A DNA stretch of 64,000 nt from Alistipes sp. (lineage in GTDB: Bacteria > Bacteroidota > Bacteroidia > Bacteroidales > Rikenellaceae): contig JAGBUB010000028.1 in the NCBI GenBank assembly GCA_017631035.1, positions 1 to 64,000 of the forward strand, written 5' to 3'. Positions 1 to 8,351 of the stretch are shown in pieces. The position numbers and the translations under genes are program-made. Below the pieces are notes generated by a model that ran no database searches, was not told the origin of the DNA, and saw nothing but the letters and a program-made list of their open reading frames with translations. Each line of letters begins with the position of its first letter. Positions within the stretch are counted from its first letter, which is position 1.

Positions 1-207
1 AGCCTTACAAGTGTCACTATCCCCGATAGCGTAACGACGATTGGAGATTCTGCATTCAGTAATTGCTCCAGCCTTACAAGTATCACTATCCCCGATAGCG
101 TAACGACGATTGGAGATAATGCATTCTCTGCTTGCTACAACCTTACAAGTGTCACTATCCCCGATAGCGTAACGACGATTGGAGATTATGCATTCTCTTG
201 GTGCTAC
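1..207 (+). repeat. three 69-bp coding repeats (LRR units)
   Basis: Units 1-69, 70-138 and 139-207 are almost identical at DNA level, and a fourth begins at 208 and diverges after ~18 bases. Each encodes one 23-residue LRR. The near-identity at silent positions points to recent duplication or gene conversion. More units probably lie beyond the left edge. Confidence 0.9.
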
Positions 208-1161
208 AGCCTTACAAGTGTCTATTGCGAGGCTACAACACCGCCAAGTTTGGGTGGAAGTTATGTATTTGATGACAACGCCTTAGGTCGCACCATTTAT
301 GTGCCAGAGGAGTCGGTACGTCAGTATAAAATAGCAGCTGGCTGGAGCGAGTATGCCGATGCTATCGTAGGCTACGACTTCGAGAATCCCGAAAACAATC
401 CGATATTTACAACATCTAATCTTGTGGTGTCATATTCCGATTTTACACTTGATGTTAAACCACTAAAGGGAGAAAAATCATTCTGGACATACTACATCTG
501 GACTAAGGAGAACTACGAGGAGGTTTTGAACAATGAGGCTCAGGCTAATATCGTTCAGCGCAGCTACTGGGCATTGAACAACCTTGGTCTTGATGCCGGC
601 TTCGACTTCGGCACATTCATCAAAGAGTATATGGGTCAGACAGGCACATTGCAGATCTCGGCATACGAACCTTTGGAGAACGACACAGAGTATGTATTAG
701 TATTGTTCTATATGGATCCTGAGGCTTCGGATCCTACAGATGTTTACGACTACAACTACGCGGCTGTTGAGTTCAAGACTTTGGCTCCAAGCGCCGAGGA
801 CTATGCTACATTGGAGGTTGGTTCTCCAATAATCGAATCTGCTGATAACAAATACAACATACACTTTAATGTTAAGACCGACGAGAAGGCTGTTGATATC
901 AAGGTTGGTGCTCAGCTTTGGGCAAACTACGACTTTGCAAAGTATTGGGATGAGACCAACTGGTCGCAGATTCAGATATTCTTTCTCTTCCGCACATCGG
1001 TTAGCACAGAGTCTTTGACAGCAGCTAAGACAGCAGATGGTGCAACTATTGCATTCAACGATGTCGACAAGGATGACTATGTATTCTTCTTTGAGGCGCT
1101 TACAGAACATAATACTCCTACGCAATATGCAATTCGTGTAACTCCCGAGATGTTCGAGTAG
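1..1161 (+). CDS. BspA-like leucine-rich-repeat surface protein (5' truncated by window)
   Basis: The frame is open from base 1, so the start lies to the left of the window. The first ~75 codons are LRR_5/BspA repeats of 23 residues with the core LTSVTIPDSVTTIG followed by A-F and Cys-containing ends. They are closed by a cap with the pattern IYVPEESVRQYKIAAGWSEYA, typical of the last BspA repeat. The remaining ~260 residues (LVVSYSDFTLDVKP onward) form a domain I do not recognise, probably beta-rich. Proteins of this family are exported and are often involved in adhesion or binding host proteins; that role is inferred. A strong hairpin plus T-run follows at 1381-1433. The TTG at 250 is not a credible start because the repeats continue upstream in frame. 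Confidence 0.85.
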   Translation, partial: SLTSVTIPDSVTTIGDSAFSNCSSLTSITIPDSVTTIGDNAFSACYNLTSVTIPDSVTTIGDYAFSWCYSLTSVYCEATTPPSLGGSYVFDDNALGRTIYVPEESVRQYKIAAGWSEYADAIVGYDFENPENNPIFTTSNLVVSYSDFTLDVKPLKGEKSFWTYYIWTKENYEEVLNNEAQANIVQRSYWALNNLGLDAGFDFGTFIKEYMGQTGTLQISAYEPLENDTEYVLVLFYMDPEASDPTDVYDYNYAAVEFKTLAPSAEDYATLEVGSPIIESADNKYNIHFNVKTDEKAVDIKVGAQLWANYDFAKYWDETNWSQIQIFFLFRTSVSTESLTAAKTADGATIAFNDVDKDDYVFFFEALTEHNTPTQYAIRVTPEMFE

Positions 1162-1190
1162 GCAATATTTCGTGGGTTAAATTTCACAGT

Positions 1191-1433
1191 GCGGGTATTA
1201 AAAATAGTACCCGCGCTGTTTTTATTGCGATATAACAGAGAGCCCCCCACGATGTGGGTATGATTTTTAATACCCACGCTGTTTTTGCAGTGTGATATTG
1301 TGGATAGCCCCCCCCACGATGCAGGTACGATTTTTAATACCCACGCTGTTTTTGCAGTGTGATATTGTGGATAGCCCCCTCTCCACGATGCGGGTATGAT
1401 TTTTAATACCCACATCGTAGGGGTAGTTTTTTT
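1191..1433 (+). terminator. tandem array of four terminator-like hairpins, the last a strong terminator
   Basis: Four copies of a G(C/T)GGGTAT...ATACCCAC stem start at 1191, 1254, 1321 and 1390, a period of 63-69 bp. The first three are followed by GCTGTTTTT. The last has an extended stem (CTCCACGATG-GGGTAT with ATACCC-CATCGTAGG) and a run of seven T at 1427-1433, which fits a Rho-independent terminator for the LRR gene. The linkers (GCAGTGTGATATTGTGGATAG and C-runs) are repeated too, so this is a true tandem duplication. Confidence 0.7.
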
Positions 1434-1499
1434 AGGTAGGAGTGGGTAGCTGTGGGTAGTTTTGGGTAGTAATGGGTAAGCGAGTGCGGAAGCTTCAGG

Positions 1500-1785
1500 A
1501 GCGGAGTGCGTTCTAAAAGCACGCAAGCCCTCATTAAATTAGTTAAGGAGTTTAGGGAGATTAGGGAGTTTAAGGAAGTTAGGGATGTTAGGGATGTTAA
1601 GGAAGCTGAGTGCTTTCCAAAGGCGCGCAAGCCCTCCCTAAATTCACTAATTTCCCTAAATTCCTTTAGCTACCATCACATTAGGGAGTTTAGGGAGATT
1701 AGGGATGTTAAGGAGCGGTGTGCGTTCTAAAGGCGCACAAGCCCTCACTAAACTCCTTAAATTCCTTAATTTCCCTTAGCCTCCA
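1500..1785. repeat. intergenic long imperfect palindromes with a 26-bp conserved core
   Basis: A core TGCGTTCTAAAGGCGCACAA plus GCCCTC occurs at 1507, 1611 and 1721. The second and third copies sit between a left arm rich in TTAGGGAG (about 1537-1605 and 1680-1717) and a right arm rich in CTCCCTAA/CTAAATTCC (about 1633-1670 and 1743-1780), so each folds into a long hairpin with TGTGCG/CGCACA at its tip. The right arm of the last copy covers the stop codon and last codons of the minus-strand pnuC gene. No ORF here is credible. It looks like a REP/MITE-like element. Confidence 0.65.
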
Positions 1786-2353
1786 TTCGCGCACAGGCAC
1801 TCTTACGCCAACGAAGGTAGCCAGCGACAGCCAACACGCAATAGAGCGTATATAGTCCTGCGGTGAGCGGAATACCCTTATATAGATATAGTCCCACGCT
1901 AATCATATCGACAACGAGCCACACCAACCACTGCTCAACCAACTTACGCGAGAGCATCCACATAGCCACGATGCTGAGTGCCGTAGACATAGAATCGAGC
2001 AAAGGCACACGGCTATCGGTAAACTCGGTAAGCAGGAAGTAGAGAGCCACGTGCAGCAACGCATATACCACAAAGAGCTTCGCGTACCACCCTGCTGGCG
2101 TGTGGCGTATTTGCCCATCTACGCTATGCTTAGGGCGACGACGCCATACGATAAGGCCATAGATACCAGCCAAGAGGTAGTAGAGCTGCATAGCAGCATC
2201 GGCATAGATGCCATTGGTTAGATAGAGCACACCGTGCACCAAGGGCATAATAGCACCCACTACCCACAGCCATATATTTGCTCGATACTCGAGCCACAGG
2301 TATAGCAAACCGAGCGATGTTCCGATAATTTGAAGCGCTAAAGACCAATCCAT
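1766..2353 (-). CDS. pnuC: PnuC-family permease, probable thiamine transporter (PnuT)
   Basis: 195 residues with about seven hydrophobic segments and the PnuC-type N-terminus (WSLALQIIGTSLGLLYLWLEYRANIWLWVVG split over the first TM segments). PnuC proteins are inner-membrane facilitators for vitamin precursors: nicotinamide riboside for PnuC and thiamine for the PnuT branch. The gene starts 9 bp after the stop of a TonB receptor gene preceded by a TPP riboswitch, so thiamine is the most likely substrate. Residue-level specificity was not checked. No thiamine pyrophosphokinase gene follows; the next DNA is the palindromic repeat. Confidence 0.85.
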   Translation of the reverse strand: MDWSLALQIIGTSLGLLYLWLEYRANIWLWVVGAIMPLVHGVLYLTNGIYADAAMQLYYLLAGIYGLIVWRRRPKHSVDGQIRHTPAGWYAKLFVVYALLHVALYFLLTEFTDSRVPLLDSMSTALSIVAMWMLSRKLVEQWLVWLVVDMISVGLYLYKGIPLTAGLYTLYCVLAVAGYLRWRKSACARMEAKGN

Positions 2354-2362
2354 AAATTAGGG

Positions 2363-4612
2363 TTAGAAGTTTACAGTTACATTTGCCAAGCAGTGGATAG
2401 GTGCTTGTGGGAAGTAGTAGGCCTCGTCGTAACGCTCGCCATCCCACATATAGGAGTATCCATAGCCGTTCGACTCATAGAGCGTCGAGAAGAGGTTGTA
2501 GATAGTCACACCGAAGCGCACCGTAGAGCCCTGCTTCGTAGTAAGATTATATCCTAAATCGAGATTCGTAACACAGTAGGCATCGAGCGATAAGGCCTCA
2601 ATCTCGTTATTCGTAAAGTACTGCTTACCAACATACTGCGTAGTCCATACAGCACCAAAGCCCTTAACGTGGAAATCGGCCGTAAAGCTACCCATTACCG
2701 AGGGCGAGTAGGATATGGTCATATCGCCAAGGTTCTCGCCATACGTTGGACTATCGCGCAGCTCGTCGACATAATCCTTAATCTTATTCTGCGAGAGCGT
2801 AGCATTTGCCGAGAGCGTGAGCCACTTCGTAGCGCGCCACGAAGCCATAAGTTCGACACCACGACGGTAGCTACGGTCTACATTTACGTTGAGTGCATCG
2901 TCGCCATCGTTGACCATACCCGTAGCCACAAGCTGGTTGTGGTAGAGCATATAATATAGGTTGATACCGAGGCTCAAGCGCGGTGCGATATAGTTATATC
3001 CAACCTCGAAATCAATGAGTCGTTCAGGCTCGGGATAGCTGTCGTCGGCAGCAAACATATGGCGGTCGGTGAAGTCGGAGCGAGTAGGCTCACGGTGCGC
3101 CATAGCCGCCGAGGCAAACACATTGTGGCGATGGTGTATATAGCTGATACCGAGGCGAGGATTAAAGAAGTTATACTCCTTATCGACATCTATAGGCTGC
3201 ATCGTAACACCCTCGTCACCCCATATAGCATTGTCGTTCACACCCCACGCCTTGTAGTGTACATAGCGGTACTGCAGGTCGCCAAAGAGGTGGAGCTCGT
3301 TATCCTCCCATCCACGCAGCACACACCAGTCGGCACGCGCGAAGATGTTGCCATCGTGTTTCACCACGTCGTTATCGTACCAACGACCAGCAAGCGACGA
3401 GCTATCGAGGCCATCCACCCACTTCAACTCGCCCCAATGGGGACAAGTGTAGTAGCTATACGAGCCACCGAGCGTGAGATCGAGGTTGCGCGTAGTGTAG
3501 TTTGCCGCGACATTCGCTCCGCCAAGATGGTTGTACATAAGCTTGCTACGAATCAAGTCGGACTGCTCGACATCGGTCTTTAGGTTGGTATAGCTCGCCA
3601 ACCACGCATCATCCTTATACTGATTATAGTATCCGTAGCCATAGGTGTAGAAGAGCGTAGCGTTGAGCTGCCAGCGATTATCGAAGCGATGATTCAGGAC
3701 AAGTTGATTGTTGATTTGCAAGTAGTTATCCGTCTCGTCATCGTAATAGGCGACGTGCGTTCCATCGGCCAAAATGTGTGGGCCAGCCGTAGTCTCATAC
3801 TGTCCCGATGTGTGGTAGCGACGACCATAGAGAGCCATCTCCTCGCGCGACACGCCGTTGTATGTAAGGTAGGTCTTGGCCATACCGCCATAGGACAAAA
3901 GTTTTATCTTTGTCTTATCGCCATAGTAGCCCACCTGCGCCATATAGCTCTTCAGGTCGGTAGAGCCGCGCTCGATGTAGCCATCCGAGCCGATATGCGT
4001 TACTCGTGCATCGACAACCCAGTGGTCGGCAATAAGTCCCGACGATAGCTGCAATGCCTGTTTGTTGGTGTTGTACGAGCCGTAGCTCAACGATGCCGAG
4101 CCTCCGAAGTTGGGCTTCAGTGCGTCGGTGGTCATAGACACGGCACCTCCGAAAGCTCCCGAGCCGTTGGTCGAGACACCTGCGCCACGCTGCACCTGCA
4201 TAGTGCCTACCGACGAGATAAGGTCGGGCGTATCGTACCAATATACCGAGTGCGAATCGGGATTATTAAGCGATACTCCGTTGACTGTCACATTGATGCG
4301 CGTAGCATCCGTACCGCGCAGACGGATCGAGGTTGCACCGATGCCGATACCTGTCTCGTTGGTCGCAATCATCGATGGAGTAAGGGCAAGTGCCGTAGGG
4401 ATGTCCGTACCATAGCTGCTGCGCACAATAGCCTCACGCGTTAGATTTTCGTGAGCCACGGGCGTTGTTCGCTTTGCGTTGGTTGTGATGACCTCGACAA
4501 CATCCATCTCATAGACTCGAGTAGTGTCGAGAAGCTGATAGTCAGGCTCGGTAGCCTGCACCCCTGCCGAGAGAGAACCCAACAGGGCTAAAAAACAAAA
4601 AATCCTTTTCAT
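2363..4612 (-). CDS. TonB-dependent outer-membrane receptor, probably for thiamine
   Basis: 749 residues. A signal peptide (MKRIFCFLALLGSLSAGVQA) is followed by a plug domain with TSIRLRGTDATRINVTVNGV and the QVQRGAGVSTNGSGAFGGAV region, then a long beta-barrel ending in the aromatic VTVNF, as expected for insertion by BAM. It imports a ligand across the outer membrane with TonB-ExbBD energy. The TPP riboswitch at 4715-4836 in its 5' leader and the PnuC-type gene downstream give the substrate assignment as thiamine or a precursor (inference). It resembles the thiamine receptor-PnuT operons known in Bacteroides. Confidence 0.9.
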   Translation of the reverse strand: MKRIFCFLALLGSLSAGVQATEPDYQLLDTTRVYEMDVVEVITTNAKRTTPVAHENLTREAIVRSSYGTDIPTALALTPSMIATNETGIGIGATSIRLRGTDATRINVTVNGVSLNNPDSHSVYWYDTPDLISSVGTMQVQRGAGVSTNGSGAFGGAVSMTTDALKPNFGGSASLSYGSYNTNKQALQLSSGLIADHWVVDARVTHIGSDGYIERGSTDLKSYMAQVGYYGDKTKIKLLSYGGMAKTYLTYNGVSREEMALYGRRYHTSGQYETTAGPHILADGTHVAYYDDETDNYLQINNQLVLNHRFDNRWQLNATLFYTYGYGYYNQYKDDAWLASYTNLKTDVEQSDLIRSKLMYNHLGGANVAANYTTRNLDLTLGGSYSYYTCPHWGELKWVDGLDSSSLAGRWYDNDVVKHDGNIFARADWCVLRGWEDNELHLFGDLQYRYVHYKAWGVNDNAIWGDEGVTMQPIDVDKEYNFFNPRLGISYIHHRHNVFASAAMAHREPTRSDFTDRHMFAADDSYPEPERLIDFEVGYNYIAPRLSLGINLYYMLYHNQLVATGMVNDGDDALNVNVDRSYRRGVELMASWRATKWLTLSANATLSQNKIKDYVDELRDSPTYGENLGDMTISYSPSVMGSFTADFHVKGFGAVWTTQYVGKQYFTNNEIEALSLDAYCVTNLDLGYNLTTKQGSTVRFGVTIYNLFSTLYESNGYGYSYMWDGERYDEAYYFPQAPIHCLANVTVNF

Positions 4613-4714
4613 ACTCTTAATAATTTAAGTTGAAAAGGGGTTTTATTAAAGTTTGAGGTTTGTCGCTCTGCGCCACGTGTCGAAGAGTTATTCACCCAAG
4701 CTTTACGAGATGTT

Positions 4715-4836
4715 TCCAATCCCGGTATCGGCATTACCCGTATCCGGTACAATGGGTCTAATCTCAGCCTTGCCTCCTAACCCGTAACACACCGTACGCT
4801 CGTGCCACATAGTTAGCCGACTCAGCACCCCTAAGT
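4715..4836 (-). promoter_or_regulatory. TPP (THI-box) riboswitch
   Basis: Read on the minus strand, the leader has AGGGGTGC (4826-4833), then GGCTGAGATTAGACCC, and finally GGTAATGCCGATACCGGGA. These match the conserved THI-element segments GGGGTGC, CTGAGA...ACCC and GGATAATGCCAGCG.AGGGA in the right order and spacing. TPP binding is expected to lower expression of the receptor and permease genes. About 100 nt separate it from the start codon, room for an expression platform; I did not resolve which hairpin terminates or blocks translation. Confidence 0.9.
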
Positions 4837-4841
4837 TGTGG

Positions 4842-4873
4842 CAAAGGTAAAACATTTTTCTTGTTTTGCCAAA
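4842..4873 (-). promoter_or_regulatory. promoter of the thiamine operon
   Basis: On the minus strand TTTG (4870-4873), a 20-bp gap, then TACCTTTG (4842-4849): a full match to the Bacteroidota -33/-7 promoter. Transcription would start at about 4837, directly at the 5' end of the riboswitch. Confidence 0.75.
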
Positions 4874-4944
4874 CGACAACTTTCAACTTTCAACTTTTAC
4901 GTTATTATTATCTACTTTTGTGCGGTTATTTAAATGGTTTTTGT

Positions 4945-4952
4945 TACCTTTG
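4945..4952 (+). promoter_or_regulatory. -7 element TACCTTTG upstream of rpe
   Basis: TAnnTTTG match 55 bp before the rpe start. The nearest TTTG (4917-4920) is 24 bp away, longer than the usual 19-21, so the -33 part is uncertain. A second TAnnTTTG (TACTTTTG, 4913-4920) overlaps that TTTG. Confidence 0.45.
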
Positions 4953-5006
4953 TCCGATAATACTATGGCTACAAGTAGCAGATTCTAACTAAAACAAAAA
5001 TATATA

Positions 5007-5660
5007 ATGAGACGAATTATTGCTCCTTCGGTACTTTCAGCCGACTTCGGAAACCTCGAACGCGACATCAAGATGCTCGACCGCTCACAGGCAGAGTGGG
5101 TACACATCGACGTTATGGATGGTGTATTTGTACCCAACATCTCTTTCGGTTTCCCACTGATGAAGCCTATGCGTAAGGCTACAAACAAGGTGCTGGATGT
5201 GCATCTTATGATCACCGCTCCCGAGAAGTACGTAACACGCTTTGTGGAGGCTGGTGCCGACTATGTTACGTTCCACTACGAGGCTACAGAGAATATCGAG
5301 GAGTGTATCAACCTCATCCGCGAGGCTGGTGCTAAGGTGGGTATCTCAATTAAGCCTGGCACATCGCCCGAGGTTCTCGACGAGCTTCTTCCAAAGTTGG
5401 ATATGGTATTGGTGATGAGCGTAGAGCCTGGCTTCGGTGGTCAGAAGTTTATGCCTTCGTCAATCGAGAAGTGCGAGTATCTCACACGCAAGAAGCAGGA
5501 GTTGGGTCTTAGCGACCTTATCATCGAGGTAGATGGCGGTATCTCGGCATCGAACTCACGCCTTTTGTTCGACGCAGGTGCCGAGGCATTGGTTGCTGGT
5601 AGCTCGGTATTTGGTGCAGAGAGCCCCGAGCAGGCGATTATCGATATGCTTAACTCGTAG
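5007..5660 (+). CDS. rpe: ribulose-phosphate 3-epimerase
   Basis: 217 residues, the usual full length. It interconverts ribulose-5-P and xylulose-5-P in the pentose phosphate pathway. TIM-barrel signatures are present: APSVLSADF at the N-terminus, HIDVMDG (33-39), DVHLM (64-68), VEPGFGGQ (139-146) and EVDGGI (174-179), including the metal-binding His and Asp residues. It is the first gene of a six-gene plus-strand run; the next start codon lies 3 bp after its stop. Confidence 0.97.
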   Translation: MRRIIAPSVLSADFGNLERDIKMLDRSQAEWVHIDVMDGVFVPNISFGFPLMKPMRKATNKVLDVHLMITAPEKYVTRFVEAGADYVTFHYEATENIEECINLIREAGAKVGISIKPGTSPEVLDELLPKLDMVLVMSVEPGFGGQKFMPSSIEKCEYLTRKKQELGLSDLIIEVDGGISASNSRLLFDAGAEALVAGSSVFGAESPEQAIIDMLNS

Positions 5661-5663
5661 CAG

Positions 5664-7601
5664 ATGATCTCGCTTGACAACATAAGCATTAGCTACGGAG
5701 GTTGGACTCTTTTTGACGGTATCTCGTTTCTGATCAACCCCAAGGATCGTATCGGTCTTGTGGGTAAGAATGGTGCTGGCAAGACCACCCTACTGCGCGT
5801 AATCACCAAGGAGCAGCAGCCCACCGAGGGTGCTGTGACCATCAATGGCGATTGCACGCTGGGCTATCTTCCACAGCAGATGCGCGTAGCCGACACCACA
5901 ACACTCGTTGCCGAGACCGCAAAGGCCTTCAGCGAAGTGTTGCGCATAGAGGCCGATATCGAGCGACTGACAAACGAGATTGCCGCACGCGACGACTACG
6001 AATCTACAGAGTATGAGGCACTGCTACATCGCCTCAACGACGCTAACGACCGCTACCACATCCTTGGTGGCGACACACGCGATGCCGACATCGAGCGCAC
6101 GTTGCTCGGTCTGGGCTTCAAGCGTTCGGATTTTGGTCGTGCCACACGCGAGTTCTCGGGAGGCTGGCGTATGCGTATCGAGCTTGCCAAGTTGCTGTTG
6201 CAGCGTCCATCGCTTCTACTCTTGGATGAGCCTACCAACCACCTCGACATCGAGAGTATTCAGTGGTTGGAGGATTATCTGAAGAACTACAACGGTGCGG
6301 TGCTCCTTATCTCGCACGACCGCGCATTTCTGGATAACGTAACCACGCGCACCATCGAGCTATCGTTAGGCAAGGCCTACGACTACAAGGTGCCCTACTC
6401 GAAATATGTCGTACTGCGTGCCGAGCGTCGCGCACAGCAGCAGGCAGCATACGAGAATCAGCAGAAGCTTATCGAGAAGACCGAGGAGTTTATCGAGAAG
6501 TTCCGCTACAAGCCTACGAAGAGTAACCAGGTGCAGTCACGCATCAAGCAGCTCGAGAAGATTGAGCGCATCGAGGTGGATGAGGAGGATTTGTCACGCC
6601 TCAACATCAAATTCCCACCAGCACCACGCTCGGGCGACATCGTTGCCGATGTCAAGGGCGTAGGTAAGGCCTTTGGCGAGAAGCGTATATTCTCGGGTGC
6701 GGAGTTTACCATAGAGCGCGGACAGAAGATAGCTCTCGTAGGTCGCAACGGTGAGGGTAAGACCACCTTTGCGCGTATGCTCATCGGAGAGTTAGAGAAG
6801 AGCGAGGGTGAGATTCGCATTGGCGCGAATGTCAACATAGGCTACTACGCGCAAAATCAGGACGACCTGATGGATGGCGAGTTTACGGTATTCGACACGC
6901 TGGATCGTGTGGCTGTTGGCGACATCCGCACACGTCTGCGCGACATTCTCGGTGCATTCCTCTTCCGAGGCGAGGATATCGACAAGAAGGTAAAGGTACT
7001 CTCGGGTGGTGAGCGTTCGCGTCTTGCAATGGCGCGTCTGATGCTCGAGCCATACAACCTTTTAGTACTCGACGAGCCTACGAACCATATGGATATGCGT
7101 TCGAAGGATATCCTTAAGAGCGCGTTGCAGAAGTTCGATGGTACGGTTGTCGTAGTATCGCACGACCGCGAGTTCTTGGATGGTCTTGTGGACCGCATCT
7201 ACGAGTTCCGCGACGGTGGCGTGAAGGAGTATTTGGGCGACATATGGTACTTCCTCGAGAAGCGCAAGGTGGAGTCGCTTGCCGAGATTGAGCGTCACGA
7301 CAAGCCCACAGCACAGGCCGACAAGAGCAGTGCACAGACAAACGCAGGTAAGCTATCCTACGAGCAGAAGAAGGAGCAGGAGAAGCTCATACGCAAGCTC
7401 CGCAAGGCCGTAGAGAGCATCGAGGAGGAGACAGCGAAGGTCGAGAAGCAGATTGCCGAGTATGACCAGCGCTTTGCTACAGCTACGGAGTACAACGCCG
7501 AAGAGTACACGAAGTACAACGCCCTGAAGGAGGAGTACGACCGCTTGATGCACGAGTGGGAGAAGGCATCATACGAATTGGAAATAACTGAACAAAACTA
7601 A
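5664..7601 (+). CDS. ABC-F family ATPase (ribosome-associated type)
   Basis: 645 residues, soluble, with two ABC domains: Walker A GKNGAGKT (34-41) with signature EFSGGWRMR and DEPTNHLD, then Walker A GRNGEGKT with LSGGERSRL and DEPTNHMD. A linker rich in charged residues lies between them, and the C-terminus is a predicted coiled coil (KLRKAVESIEEETAKVEKQ). There are no membrane segments. This plan is that of ABC-F translation factors of the Uup/YdiF type, which act on the ribosome; a C-terminal coiled coil recalls the DNA/RNA-binding tail of Uup. The exact subfamily was not determined. It shares an operon with rpe and rlmB. Confidence 0.93.
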   Translation: MISLDNISISYGGWTLFDGISFLINPKDRIGLVGKNGAGKTTLLRVITKEQQPTEGAVTINGDCTLGYLPQQMRVADTTTLVAETAKAFSEVLRIEADIERLTNEIAARDDYESTEYEALLHRLNDANDRYHILGGDTRDADIERTLLGLGFKRSDFGRATREFSGGWRMRIELAKLLLQRPSLLLLDEPTNHLDIESIQWLEDYLKNYNGAVLLISHDRAFLDNVTTRTIELSLGKAYDYKVPYSKYVVLRAERRAQQQAAYENQQKLIEKTEEFIEKFRYKPTKSNQVQSRIKQLEKIERIEVDEEDLSRLNIKFPPAPRSGDIVADVKGVGKAFGEKRIFSGAEFTIERGQKIALVGRNGEGKTTFARMLIGELEKSEGEIRIGANVNIGYYAQNQDDLMDGEFTVFDTLDRVAVGDIRTRLRDILGAFLFRGEDIDKKVKVLSGGERSRLAMARLMLEPYNLLVLDEPTNHMDMRSKDILKSALQKFDGTVVVVSHDREFLDGLVDRIYEFRDGGVKEYLGDIWYFLEKRKVESLAEIERHDKPTAQADKSSAQTNAGKLSYEQKKEQEKLIRKLRKAVESIEEETAKVEKQIAEYDQRFATATEYNAEEYTKYNALKEEYDRLMHEWEKASYELEITEQN

Positions 7602-7605
7602 GAAT

Positions 7606-8343
7606 ATGGAGAATATTATTTTTGGTATCCGCCCTGTGGCAGAGGCTGTCGAGGCACGCAAGCAGATAGAGCGCATCTACATCCGCAAGGGTGCTGAGGG
7701 TCAGCTTATGGGCGACCTTAAGGATCTTCTTACGCGCCACCACCTACACTGGCAGGAGGTACCCGTAGAGAAGCTCAACCGCCTGACGAAGGGTAACCAC
7801 CAGGGTGTAGTAGCGCAGATGGCAGCTATCGAGTATGTCGAGCTTAACGACATTCTGGAGCGTGTACCCGAGGATGAGACACCGCTTATCGTAGTGTTTG
7901 ACGGCGTAACGGACGTGCGTAACTTCGGAGGTATTGCTCGTTCGGCAGAGTGCGCAGGTGCTCACGGCCTTATCACACCGCTGAAGAACTCTGCACCCGT
8001 TAATGGCGACGCTATTCGCTCATCGGCTGGTGCGTTGCATAGCATCCCCGTATGCCGCGTAGGCTCTATTCGCAATACGCTCAAGACCCTGCAGGCCGAG
8101 GGTTTCCAGATTGTAGCAGCTACGGAGAAGAGCCGCAAGCTCCTCTACGATGCCGACCTACGCAAGCCTACAGCTATCGTTATGGGCGCGGAGGATAAGG
8201 GTATCTCGAAGGAGGTACTCAAGCTTTGCGATGAGCAGCTTGCAATTCCACTTATCGGACACACCGAGTCGTTGAACGTAGCCGCAGCCGCAGCAATTAT
8301 GCTCTTCGAGGTGGTACGTCAACGCATTGGCGATGCTGAGTAA
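7606..8343 (+). CDS. rlmB: 23S rRNA (guanosine-2'-O-)-methyltransferase RlmB (SpoU family)
   Basis: 245 residues. The N-terminal substrate-binding domain (about 4-78, starting IIFGIRPVAEAVEARKQIERI) is followed by a SPOUT methylase domain with the family motifs DGVTDVRNFGGIARSAECAG, VMGAEDKGI and IPLIGHTESLNVAAAAAI. It uses SAM to methylate a guanosine in the peptidyl-transferase region of 23S rRNA. The start lies 4 bp after the ABC-F stop. The two-domain plan favours RlmB over TrmH. Confidence 0.93.
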   Translation: MENIIFGIRPVAEAVEARKQIERIYIRKGAEGQLMGDLKDLLTRHHLHWQEVPVEKLNRLTKGNHQGVVAQMAAIEYVELNDILERVPEDETPLIVVFDGVTDVRNFGGIARSAECAGAHGLITPLKNSAPVNGDAIRSSAGALHSIPVCRVGSIRNTLKTLQAEGFQIVAATEKSRKLLYDADLRKPTAIVMGAEDKGISKEVLKLCDEQLAIPLIGHTESLNVAAAAAIMLFEVVRQRIGDAE

Positions 8344-8351
8344 CGAGGCCG

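Noticed and set aside
1537..1720. TTAGGG-like hexamers recalling telomere repeats
   Set aside because: They are irregular, belong to inverted arms of palindromes and lie inside a bacterial chromosome segment; no telomere or hairpin end is implied.
1077..1730. Repeat-encoded frames on both strands, with products such as SLTSLTSLTSL or EFREIREFKEV
   Set aside because: They arise from the hairpin and palindrome repeats; no conserved protein and no promoter.
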